This document shows positions 1 to 5,059 of a DNA stretch of 12,563 nt, piece after piece (position 1 is the first letter of the stretch; the number at the start of each line of letters is the position of its first letter). The notes beneath the pieces were generated by a model. The model saw only the letters and a program-made list of their open reading frames with translations, made no database searches and was not told the DNA's origin. Location: the NCBI GenBank assembly GCA_003661605.2, contig QMWL02000009.1, positions 1 through 12,563 of the forward strand, written 5' to 3'. Made by a program: the position numbers and the translations under genes. The stretch comes from an archaeon (GTDB taxonomy: Archaea; Thermoproteota; QMWL01).

Positions 1-104
1 CCCATAAGTAATTGTTTTGCAACAAAAGAAGCAAGACGGCCCGCGATTTGCCCACTGGCATCAACGACGATGGTATCCGTGCTTACGTCAGCTATAGGTC
101 TCAT
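1..104 (-). CDS. rpl13: 50S ribosomal protein L13 (uL13), N-terminal part, cut by window edge
   Basis: Reading down from the ATG at 104 gives MRPIADVSTDTIVVDASGQI, followed by AGRLASFVAKQLLMG at the window edge. The pattern valine-aspartate-alanine, then G-R-L-A-S, then V-A-K is the N-terminal signature of the uL13 family, a large-subunit protein that binds 23S rRNA. Only about 34 codons are visible; the family is usually 140-160 residues, so the rest lies beyond base 1. The start codon overlaps the eL18 stop in an ATGA arrangement (TGA at 103-101), which supports this start and translational coupling. No Shine-Dalgarno sequence is visible upstream. In other archaea uL13 follows eL18 and precedes uS9 and the small polymerase subunits N and K, so those genes are expected next, outside the window. 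Confidence 0.93.
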   Translation of the reverse strand, partial: MRPIADVSTDTIVVDASGQIAGRLASFVAKQLLM

Positions 105-493
105 CGCACTAGCTTTACTCGACTTCCTCGCGGATTTTCACGAAGTAGTTGTTGTATTGTAATCACTTTCCCTCCTGCAGCCTCTACCTTGCGCTTTGCT
201 CCTGCAGACCAAGAGAAGGCAGCTACTACTACGGGATGTGGAAGAGTACCGCCACCAAGCAGCTTTCCCGGCACTAGAACAACATCGTTAGGCTTGGTTA
301 CCTTCGCCAGCTTACCTACATCAACCTCTATGCGAGATCTACGAGGGCGAGCGAGCAGCTCGGCTGCAGCGCGCCAAATAGGAGCTTTATTCTGGGTAGC
401 GGCGCGTCGTAGCAAGCGAATAGTTTCGACTAAAAGTTCGTTGGTTTTTCGTGAAACCCAGCGTCGAAGAGTTTTGCTACTTACACGACCCAT
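101..493 (-). CDS. rpl18e: 50S ribosomal protein L18e (eL18)
   Basis: This 130-residue protein matches the archaeal eL18 family over its full length. It opens with a basic helix and has a central W-R-A-A-A-E-L-L segment near residue 41. The G-K-L-L-G-G-G-T-L stretch near residue 76 is typical of the eL18/uL15 fold, and the C-terminal third contains A-A-G-G-K-V-I-T, also shared with uL15. It is a structural protein of the large subunit. The ATG shares one base with the RpoD stop (TAATG), and the last bases overlap the uL13 start. It has the clearest Shine-Dalgarno sequence in the window, GAGGTGA four bases upstream, which fixes the start. eL18 between RpoD and uL13 is the standard archaeal order. 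Confidence 0.97.
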   Translation of the reverse strand: MGRVSSKTLRRWVSRKTNELLVETIRLLRRAATQNKAPIWRAAAELLARPRRSRIEVDVGKLAKVTKPNDVVLVPGKLLGGGTLPHPVVVAAFSWSAGAKRKVEAAGGKVITIQQLLRENPRGSRVKLVR

Positions 494-1317
494 TACTTCA
501 CCTCTAACTCTTCTAGTTCCTTACGAAACTCTTCGAATTTGCTGATGAGTGCGCCGATTGCGTCCTTTAAAACCTCCTCAGGTGGAAGGGTTCCTGTTGT
601 CTCTAGGGTAAATACAAACGAGGTATCGTCCCAAGAAACTTCGATCGCGTTCATCGGACACTCTCGCATACAGTCTCTACAGGTTGTACATGCAAGCAGA
701 TCGCGGACTTCAGGTACCCCTTTACCTGGAGGAATGTGAATGGCCTTAGGAGCGCAGATGCTAACGCACTTGCCGCATCCATCGCAGCGATCTGGATATA
801 TTTTGATGATTGGAAGGTATTTGTATGCGGCGACGGTTGTAGGTTGCCATTTCGCATGCCATTTGCCGAGTCCGTTTCGCGCATATGCTTCGATTACTAG
901 CCGCTGCCCTCTTGCGAGTTTTATGATGGGAATTTTATCAGAGACAGGTTTCACGGTATCGCGCTCACTTTGAATATCACCAGAATAAACAACAACGGGC
1001 TGGTCTCGCGCTTCTGCACGTAAAGTGAGTGTAACAGCACACTTTTCACAACCAGTTCGCGATCCGCACGTGCATTTGTCCTTAGGAATTAGGGATTTGT
1101 CAGTAGTTAATGGAATCATTGCAATACGATGAACTATAAACTCGTCGTGAAATGGAGTGTTGTTTGCAACAACAGCTACAAGGTCGATTGCTGTAGTATA
1201 AATTTCAGAAATGCACGCGCGACGTATCGCATTTGCGAGAGCTACAGAACTATTGCGGAGAATAAAGCGAAGTCTGTTCCCTTCGCGTGAAATTATTTCG
1301 ATTTGAGGAGGAGCCAT
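493..1317 (-). CDS. rpoD: DNA-directed RNA polymerase subunit D (Rpo3) with two 4Fe-4S cluster motifs
   Basis: This is archaeal RNA polymerase subunit D (Rpo3), the counterpart of bacterial alpha and eukaryotic Rpb3. It dimerises with subunit L to start polymerase assembly. From the ATG at 1317 it has 274 residues. The first part of the dimerisation domain includes N-A-I-R-R-A-C near residue 29. A C-x-C-x5-C-x2-C loop (Cys 82, 84, 90, 93) follows, like the zinc loop of Rpb3. A ferredoxin-like insertion (about residues 174-224) carries two complete C-x2-C-x2-C-x3-C motifs (Cys 178/181/184/188 and 210/213/216/220). The C-terminal part then completes the dimerisation domain. A GTG at 1335 would add six residues but would overlap uS11 by 17 bases; the ATG sits one base after the uS11 stop and is preferred. 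The insertion varies between archaea; the intact dicluster form suggests two bound 4Fe-4S clusters. Confidence 0.96.
   Translation of the reverse strand: MAPPQIEIISREGNRLRFILRNSSVALANAIRRACISEIYTTAIDLVAVVANNTPFHDEFIVHRIAMIPLTTDKSLIPKDKCTCGSRTGCEKCAVTLTLRAEARDQPVVVYSGDIQSERDTVKPVSDKIPIIKLARGQRLVIEAYARNGLGKWHAKWQPTTVAAYKYLPIIKIYPDRCDGCGKCVSICAPKAIHIPPGKGVPEVRDLLACTTCRDCMRECPMNAIEVSWDDTSFVFTLETTGTLPPEEVLKDAIGALISKFEEFRKELEELEVK
498..504 (-). promoter_or_regulatory. Shine-Dalgarno sequence of eL18
   Basis: On the minus strand these bases read GAGGTGA, a near-complete match to the complement of the archaeal 16S rRNA 3' end. They lie four bases before the eL18 ATG and inside the last codons of RpoD. 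It stands out because most genes in this window have no such sequence, so eL18 may initiate independently as well as by coupling. Confidence 0.7.
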
Positions 1318-1318
1318 T

Positions 1319-1723
1319 TTACACTCGTCGTCCACGACGCCCGCCTGGGCGTCGTGTTGTATCGTGTGGTATAGGAGTTACGTCTTCGATGTTCCCTATC
1401 TTGAACCCAGCACGTACCAGTGTTCGTATAGCCACCTGTGCGCCAGGACCTGGCGTTTTGATATTATGCCCGCCAGGAGCACGAGCTTTGATGTGAAGTG
1501 CGGTGATGCCCTTTTCTTTGGCGATAGCAGCTGCTTTAGCTGCTGCCATCATCGCAGCATAGGGGGAGGGCTTGAGGCGGTCTGCTTTAACATGCTGTCC
1601 ACCGCTAGAGATAGCGATTGTCTCAGAGCCAGTGATGTCCGTTATGTGTACGATGGTGTTGTTTAAGGAACTGTAAATGTGCGCGATTCCCCATATCTCT
1701 TTGCTGCGAGGACGCTCACTCAA
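1319..1723 (-). CDS. rps11: 30S ribosomal protein S11 (uS11)
   Basis: At 134 residues this is a full-length archaeal uS11, a protein of the small-subunit platform near the mRNA exit. Recognisable family features are the N-N-T-I-V-H-I-T-D segment at 21-29, S-S-G-G-Q near 39-43, the A-A-A-K-A-A-A helix, and the G-G-H-N-I-K-T-P-G-P-G-A-Q stretch at 84-96. The tail H-D-T-T-R-R-P-G-G-R-R-G-R-R is nearly invariant in archaea and eukaryotes. The start is TTG at 1723; no in-frame ATG lies before the conserved core. It overlaps the end of uS4 by eight bases, so reading is probably coupled to uS4. The stop lies one base before the RpoD ATG. The uS13-uS4-uS11-RpoD order is conserved in archaea. Confidence 0.97.
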   Translation of the reverse strand: MSERPRSKEIWGIAHIYSSLNNTIVHITDITGSETIAISSGGQHVKADRLKPSPYAAMMAAAKAAAIAKEKGITALHIKARAPGGHNIKTPGPGAQVAIRTLVRAGFKIGNIEDVTPIPHDTTRRPGGRRGRRV

Positions 1724-2285
1724 CTTCTTCTACTTCTTCAGACTCTTCTTCCTCTGGCTTTTCTTGTTTAAGTGTCTGATGGATGGGGTGGTTAGAGTCG
1801 TTAAACGGGCTTTTAGGAGAGTATCGTACCAAAGGCTCTTCGTCGACTGAGACAAGATAGCCAGGAGACCAGACGATCTTGTCCCCTATTGCAATATGTC
1901 CATGAACAACCATCTGTCGTGCCTGATGTATTGTTCGAGCTAAACCTTTCTTGAATACGATAGTCTGAATGCGGCGTTCAAGAAATTGCTCAGGTTTTAG
2001 GTCTAGAACATCATCAAATGTGGCATCTGGAGGAAGCACTCCAAGACGCTTGAGGCGTGCGAGGACGGGACCGCCGATGCGCTCCTGCTCTTCCCGGGGT
2101 TTGGATAGTATGCCACGAATTATACGACGCACACGGGAAACCTCTGCTTTAACTCGCCAAAGCTCGCGTTTGTTTCGAAGCCCGTATCGCCCGACCAGTT
2201 CGAGTTCTTGCATTAGCAGATCCCGCTTCCACGGATGGTAAGGCGCACGCCACTTCTTCCTATGTCTGCCAGGTAGACCGCCCAT
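1716..2285 (-). CDS. rps4: 30S ribosomal protein S4 (uS4)
   Basis: This 189-residue protein is archaeal uS4, a primary 16S rRNA binder that nucleates assembly of the small-subunit body. The N-terminal P-G-R-H-R-K-K-W, the Y-G-L-R-N-K-R-E-L-W-R segment near 34-44 and the S4 RNA-binding domain at about 103-165 (R-R-I-Q-T-I-V, then the A-R-T-I-H-Q-A-R-Q helix and V-H-G-H-I) are all present. There are no zinc-ligand cysteines. The last 16 residues are almost all acidic (E-E-E-E-S-E-E-V-E-E-V-E), which is unusual for such a basic protein. The ATG shares a base with the uS13 stop (TAATG), and GGGTGA seven bases upstream is a plausible ribosome-binding site. The 3' end overlaps the uS11 TTG start by eight bases. 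Confidence 0.97.
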   Translation of the reverse strand: MGGLPGRHRKKWRAPYHPWKRDLLMQELELVGRYGLRNKRELWRVKAEVSRVRRIIRGILSKPREEQERIGGPVLARLKRLGVLPPDATFDDVLDLKPEQFLERRIQTIVFKKGLARTIHQARQMVVHGHIAIGDKIVWSPGYLVSVDEEPLVRYSPKSPFNDSNHPIHQTLKQEKPEEEESEEVEEVE

Positions 2286-2761
2286 TACTTCTTCACCCTT
2301 CTAATAACGCCTACAGTCATTCCCTTACGTCCAGTAGTTCGAGTCTTTTGACCACGAACTTTGAGCCCTAAAGCATGACGCCAACCACGCCAACACCCTA
2401 TGGATTTCAGAAACTCGATCCGCTGTTTAATTGCAAACTCTAGATCGCTACCTATAAGATGCAAGTCTTTGCCAGTAGTTGGTTCTTTCCTCCAGTTTAG
2501 AAGCCAAGAAGGTAAATTAAGGGTGGTAGGATCCTTAACTCCTTGTTCGAGTTTGCGAAGCTCCTGTTCTGAGAGCGTACCGATTCGAGTGCTGGGGTCT
2601 ATACTAAGAATGCGGGGGATTACCCACGCGAGAGTTTCGCCAATCCCCTTTATTTTCCTAAGTGCACCATATACAGTTAGACGCCCATCTACCTCAACCC
2701 CCGCAATCCGCACGATGTGCATGAACTCTTGCTCTGGCAAGGCGGAAGATGTAGCTGCCAC
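2285..2761 (-). CDS. rps13: 30S ribosomal protein S13 (uS13)
   Basis: This is archaeal uS13 from the small-subunit head, which contacts uL5 and the P-site tRNA. The conserved H-I-V-R-I-A-G start of the fold, the K-G-I-G helix-hairpin segment near residue 38 and the C-terminal R-G-Q-K-T-R-T-T-G-R-K-G tail are all present. The start is uncertain. A GTG at 2761 gives 158 residues, a TTG at 2740 gives 151, and the ATG at 2722 gives 145, directly before the conserved core. A GGGAG sits almost against the GTG, too close for a normal ribosome-binding site. The gene follows tRNA-Ser with a 38-base spacer, so this spot could carry a promoter or a processed 5' end that starts the uS13-uS4-uS11-RpoD unit. 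The stop overlaps the uS4 ATG. Confidence 0.94.
   Translation of the reverse strand: MAATSSALPEQEFMHIVRIAGVEVDGRLTVYGALRKIKGIGETLAWVIPRILSIDPSTRIGTLSEQELRKLEQGVKDPTTLNLPSWLLNWRKEPTTGKDLHLIGSDLEFAIKQRIEFLKSIGCWRGWRHALGLKVRGQKTRTTGRKGMTVGVIRRVKK
2293..2298 (-). promoter_or_regulatory. Probable Shine-Dalgarno sequence of uS4
   Basis: The minus strand reads GGGTGA here, seven bases before the uS4 ATG. The GGTGA core matches the complement of the archaeal 16S 3' end. It also encodes conserved basic residues at the uS13 C-terminus, so part of the match may be coincidence. Confidence 0.45.
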
Positions 2762-2799
2762 TCTCCCTTTTAAGACTTCTTTGCCTGTTTAATCAGGGG
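2762..2799 (-). promoter_or_regulatory. Spacer between tRNA-Ser and uS13, possible internal promoter
   Basis: This is the longest non-coding spacer in the window. The minus strand contains two AT-rich, TATA-like hexamers: TTAAAC at 2792-2787 and TTAAAA at 2773-2768. The first lies about 26-28 bases before the GTG at 2761, so a start from it would give a nearly leaderless uS13 message. The second would place a start near 2744, between the GTG and the alternative downstream starts. No T-rich tract that could end transcription after the tRNA is seen. Both boxes are weak and may be chance. Confidence 0.25.
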
Positions 2800-2888
2800 T
2801 GGCGCCGGGGGTGGGATTCGAACCCACGCGCCCCCAAGGGGGCAGCGGCTCTCCAGGCCGCCGCATTGGACCTCTCTGCCACCCCGGC
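2800..2888 (-). tRNA. tRNA-Ser (anticodon GGA), CCA encoded
   Basis: A complete class II tRNA can be folded by hand. The acceptor stem is GCCGGGG (2888-2882) with CCCCGGC (2810-2804). U8 and G9 are followed by a three-pair D stem, GCA with TGC, and a D loop carrying A14 and the GG pair. The anticodon stem is GCGGC/GCCGC around the loop CTGGAGA, with anticodon GGA. A long GC-rich variable arm (GCCCCC/GGGGGC) marks a serine, leucine or tyrosine class tRNA. The T stem is GTGGG/CCCAC around TTCGAAT. The discriminator is G, as expected for serine, and CCA is encoded at 2802-2800. There is no intron. It begins one base after the Cbf5 stop codon and no terminator follows, so it is probably released from a polycistronic transcript. 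Confidence 0.96.
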
Positions 2889-2889
2889 T

Positions 2890-3885
2890 CTATGGGAGGG
2901 TGTGAAGCTTGCTCTTTAACTCTTCGATAGAGGGTATGACCCGCTTCGGTAACGCAACAATGCCCTTCTCCATGTCTAACAGCTGATGAGCAGAAACTTG
3001 GCTTTGCATTACGGCTACTGGTCGTTGATCCATAGTATAACAAACGGCTGTTTTTCCTGCCTCTAGGTTTGTTGTAAAAGCGATAACACCAGGAGCCGCG
3101 AGAGGAGCACCGTGAGCTACGGATATAGCAGCAGACACTTTGACGTAAATAGAGGGTATTGGTGATAGAATCTCGTTTACTGGATGAAGTATTTTGAGAA
3201 GGACCTTCTCACGAGCACTCTCTTCGAGATGTGCAGCGAGGTCCAGTTCTTGGAGAAGAACCATACCCTCCTCGGAGGCACCACCAACGCGTGTACGCCG
3301 TAATTCAACTAAATGGGCGCCAACACCAAGTACATCTCCGATGTCGTAAGCTAGCTTTCGAATATAGGTTCCAGACTCACAAGCTACGCGAAACAGAACA
3401 TCCTTTCCGTCCATTTCAAGAAGCTCTAGTTCGTATATTCGACGGATCCGTACACGACGTGCTACTGAAGATCTAACCGGGGGTCTTTGATAGATGTCTC
3501 CGACGAACTTCTTGAAAACAGTTTGGATGTCATTACGCGAAACGGTAGCATGCAGATGTAAGATGCCGACGTACTCCTTACCAGTCTCGTGAACCGCTTG
3601 TGTTAGCTTAAGCGCTACGCCAATGCCTATCGGTAGTAGACCGGTAGCTATAGGGTCTAATGTACCGAAGTGGCTGGCTTTTGTTATGCCGAGCATGCGT
3701 TTAACACGAGCTGATACTTCGTGACTTGTGGGTCCCTTCGGCTTGTCGATGTAGATAACACCACATCGTAGAAGCTCGTTTAACGAGTAGGGAAGGTCTA
3801 CGAAATCAGGATGGAGTTCGTCTTTCCAGACTAACTGCTTAGGTACTTTCCAGGGAGGGACGTTCGTGCGCAGGTTTGAGGACAT
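2890..3885 (-). CDS. cbf5: H/ACA RNP pseudouridine synthase Cbf5 (TruB/dyskerin family)
   Basis: At 331 residues this is an archaeal Cbf5, the catalytic subunit of H/ACA guide ribonucleoproteins with Nop10, Gar1 and L7Ae. It isomerises uridine to pseudouridine in rRNA, and archaeal Cbf5 can also act at tRNA position 55. The D-K-P-K-G-P-T-S-H-E motif is at 47-56, and the catalytic aspartate lies in H-F-G-T-L-D-P (Asp77). The conserved Q-R-P-P-V-R-S block follows, then E-S-G-T-Y-I-R and G-A-H-L-V-E-L-R-R-T-R. A C-terminal PUA domain spans about 246-317. The catalytic block continues I-A-T-G-L-L-P, closer to bacterial TruB than the usual archaeal K-V-T-G form, but the rest is clearly Cbf5. No alternative start exists before the conserved motifs, so the 47-base overlap with eL14 looks real. 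The TAG stop lies one base before tRNA-Ser. Confidence 0.96.
   Translation of the reverse strand: MSSNLRTNVPPWKVPKQLVWKDELHPDFVDLPYSLNELLRCGVIYIDKPKGPTSHEVSARVKRMLGITKASHFGTLDPIATGLLPIGIGVALKLTQAVHETGKEYVGILHLHATVSRNDIQTVFKKFVGDIYQRPPVRSSVARRVRIRRIYELELLEMDGKDVLFRVACESGTYIRKLAYDIGDVLGVGAHLVELRRTRVGGASEEGMVLLQELDLAAHLEESAREKVLLKILHPVNEILSPIPSIYVKVSAAISVAHGAPLAAPGVIAFTTNLEAGKTAVCYTMDQRPVAVMQSQVSAHQLLDMEKGIVALPKRVIPSIEELKSKLHTLP
2914..2919 (-). promoter_or_regulatory. Weak TATA-like box upstream of tRNA-Ser
   Basis: TTAAAG on the minus strand is centred about 28 bases before the tRNA 5' end, the spacing of an archaeal TATA box. It lies within the last codons of Cbf5, is a poor match to the consensus, and may only reflect codon content. 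It is listed because it is the best promoter candidate for independent tRNA transcription. Confidence 0.18.
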
Positions 3886-4168
3886 CCTCTATAGGTAGCC
3901 TGGCTGCTCGCTTAAAGGCTGTGTAAAGCTTTGTTTTCCGTAATGCAGCTTCAACTTCCTTATCCGACGCACCTTTAGATATGTCGAGTTTGAGATCTGT
4001 GGGTTCGAGGTGACGAACGTTCACACGTCGTCGTCGAACGCCTGTTAGCGTCTTAGGTCCTGTAATCAGCACGAAGTTTTTATCGATGACATCTACTACA
4101 ACGCAAAGACGCCCAGCTTCGCGACCGCGTGTTTTGACGCAAACCCGACCAACATCGACGACAGGCAT
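3839..4168 (-). CDS. rpl14e: 50S ribosomal protein L14e (eL14)
   Basis: This 109-residue protein matches archaeal eL14: a KOW-type SH3-like barrel that begins D-V-G-R-V-C-V-K-T-R-G-R-E-A-G and continues with V-V-V-D-V-I-D and V-L-I-T-G-P. R-R-R-R-V-N-V and the H-L-E-P-T motif near 53-57 follow, then a helical tail. It is a surface protein of the large subunit, present in only part of the archaea. The tail is slightly longer than usual and its last 47 bases overlap the start of Cbf5, the longest overlap in the window. The ATG at 4168 lies 29 bases after the eL34 stop without a convincing Shine-Dalgarno sequence; a TATA-like CTTAAAG lies about 31 bases upstream. In many archaea a cytidylate kinase gene precedes eL14; it is absent here. 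Confidence 0.94.
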   Translation of the reverse strand: MPVVDVGRVCVKTRGREAGRLCVVVDVIDKNFVLITGPKTLTGVRRRRVNVRHLEPTDLKLDISKGASDKEVEAALRKTKLYTAFKRAARLPIEDVLKPAHERPSLEST

Positions 4169-4195
4169 CGTGCGGAGGAGAGCCTCTAGACCGTT

Positions 4196-4202
4196 CTTTA
4201 AG
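4196..4202 (-). promoter_or_regulatory. Candidate TATA box before eL14-Cbf5
   Basis: The minus strand reads CTTAAAG across the eL34 stop codon, preceded by a GCAAG tract that could pass as a weak BRE. A start about 26 bases downstream (near 4173) would give an eL14 leader of only about five bases, in line with leaderless archaeal messages and the missing ribosome-binding site. The match is short and the evidence is positional only. Confidence 0.25.
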
Positions 4203-4605
4203 CCTTGCTGGCGTTAGAGGGCGGTGTCTCTTCTGCTTCCTTCTCTGCTGCCTCTTCCTTCTTTCTCTGACGCTTTCTTCTTGCTTTCTTCCTCGCTTTA
4301 CGCGACCGCCGCCGTAAGTCTGTTCGCATGCCCTCCGATAGAACAACGAGGCGAACCTTCTCCTTAATAGCGGTCTCTAAGCAATTAGGACAGAGGTTTC
4401 CACCATAAGGACGATTTACGGTCTTCTCTGAATAAGCAATCCTATGGAGTTCTGGAGGTCTAACTCTAGGAATACCGTGAAGTTCTGCCCCGCATTTAGC
4501 GCAACGAGGAGGGTTAGGCTTTGGTTTTCGGTATCTGATTGCAACAGCCCCGCTAGGGGTGCGTACTTTTACGCGCCTCCAGGAGCGGCTTCGTTTCTGA
4601 ACCAA
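4198..4605 (-). CDS. rpl34e: 50S ribosomal protein L34e (eL34) with long charged tail
   Basis: The first 90 or so residues are a typical archaeal eL34: basic N-terminus R-S-R-S-W-R-R-V-K-V-R-T-P-S-G, the C-A-K-C-G motif at 35-39, the N-R-P-Y-G-G segment at 64-69 and C-P-N-C at 72-75, giving a four-cysteine zinc ribbon. It is a zinc-binding large-subunit protein. At 135 residues it is clearly longer than the usual 85-95. The extra C-terminus is a dense arginine/lysine helix (about 98-116) followed by an acidic, alanine-rich and then polar end (E-E-A-A-E-K-E-A-E-E-T). The start is TTG at 4605, two bases after the stop of the EMC3-like gene. There is no clear ribosome-binding site. Confidence 0.95.
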   Translation of the reverse strand: MVQKRSRSWRRVKVRTPSGAVAIRYRKPKPNPPRCAKCGAELHGIPRVRPPELHRIAYSEKTVNRPYGGNLCPNCLETAIKEKVRLVVLSEGMRTDLRRRSRKARKKARRKRQRKKEEAAEKEAEETPPSNASKA

Positions 4606-4607
4606 GC

Positions 4608-5057
4608 CTAGCGCTGGCGCTGCGGGCTGATAAGCTTACTCGTTATCGCTCCGAAGAACATTGATGCAATCACAAACCACCATAGCGGCGATAATTGGGA
4701 TCCGATAAAGGGGAGGGGAAATGGTAATTGGCAGATAGGTTGGACGCCGAAAAGCGATGTTATTGCAATGAATACAGCAAAACCGATACCAAATGTTATG
4801 AACATATTTAGCATTAACTTCCGATTAACCTCCAAGCTGAACTCTATCAGAATCTTCTCCTTCCTCTTAGCCTTCTCTAAGAACTTAGTATCGCCAGTTT
4901 CACTGTATTTGCGCCGCAGTTCACGTATCTCTTGCTGAAGCCTACGGAGGCGTTGAAGGGTTGTTTGGGGTACACCTCGGTAGGTAAATCTAGTGACGAG
5001 AACGTTAAGCGCTACGGCCATCAAAGCGACTACTATCAGGGTAGTTAGTGGCTCCAT
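4608..5057 (-). CDS. DUF106 / EMC3-TMCO1-like membrane protein (archaeal Oxa1-superfamily insertase)
   Basis: This 149-residue protein has three predicted membrane segments (about 5-22, 82-104 and 123-143) and a charged helical stretch between the first two (31-80, rich in L-R-R-L, K-R-K-E-K) that looks like a coiled coil. That is the layout of archaeal DUF106 proteins, relatives of eukaryotic EMC3, TMCO1 and Get1 and of bacterial YidC. The family is thought to assist insertion of membrane proteins, and archaeal members have been shown to bind ribosomes. The gene lies two bases after SecY, supporting a role beside the translocon. The motif E-F-S-L-E-V-N-R-K before TM2 fits a short cytosolic loop. 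The ATG at 5057 is clear. The assignment to the family is strong; its activity here is inferred. Confidence 0.88.
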   Translation of the reverse strand: MEPLTTLIVVALMAVALNVLVTRFTYRGVPQTTLQRLRRLQQEIRELRRKYSETGDTKFLEKAKRKEKILIEFSLEVNRKLMLNMFITFGIGFAVFIAITSLFGVQPICQLPFPLPFIGSQLSPLWWFVIASMFFGAITSKLISPQRQR

Positions 5058-5059
5058 CT

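Noticed and set aside
12..545. Long open frame on the plus strand (177 codons) opposite eL18
   Set aside because: It is antisense to a well-supported gene, has a low-complexity serine/arginine-rich translation with no family signature, and shares no operon context. It is a shadow of codon use in eL18.
541..560. CTGATGA on the plus strand resembling box C of a C/D guide RNA
   Set aside because: The base before TGATGA is not a purine, no matching box D or internal C'/D' pair is found at suitable distance, and it lies antisense inside RpoD.
2830..2845. GC-rich inverted repeat that looks like a hairpin terminator
   Set aside because: It is the long variable arm of tRNA-Ser, and no T-rich tract follows on the transcribed strand.
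2789..3043. Short minus-strand frame through the tRNA and the end of Cbf5
   Set aside because: It reads through the tRNA-Ser gene and is out of frame with Cbf5; the proline/glycine-rich translation comes from tRNA stems.
4168..4186. Small GAGG-CTCT-CCTC hairpin before eL14 as a regulatory structure
   Set aside because: A four-pair stem is too short to support a claim; its sequence is recorded only as part of the spacer.
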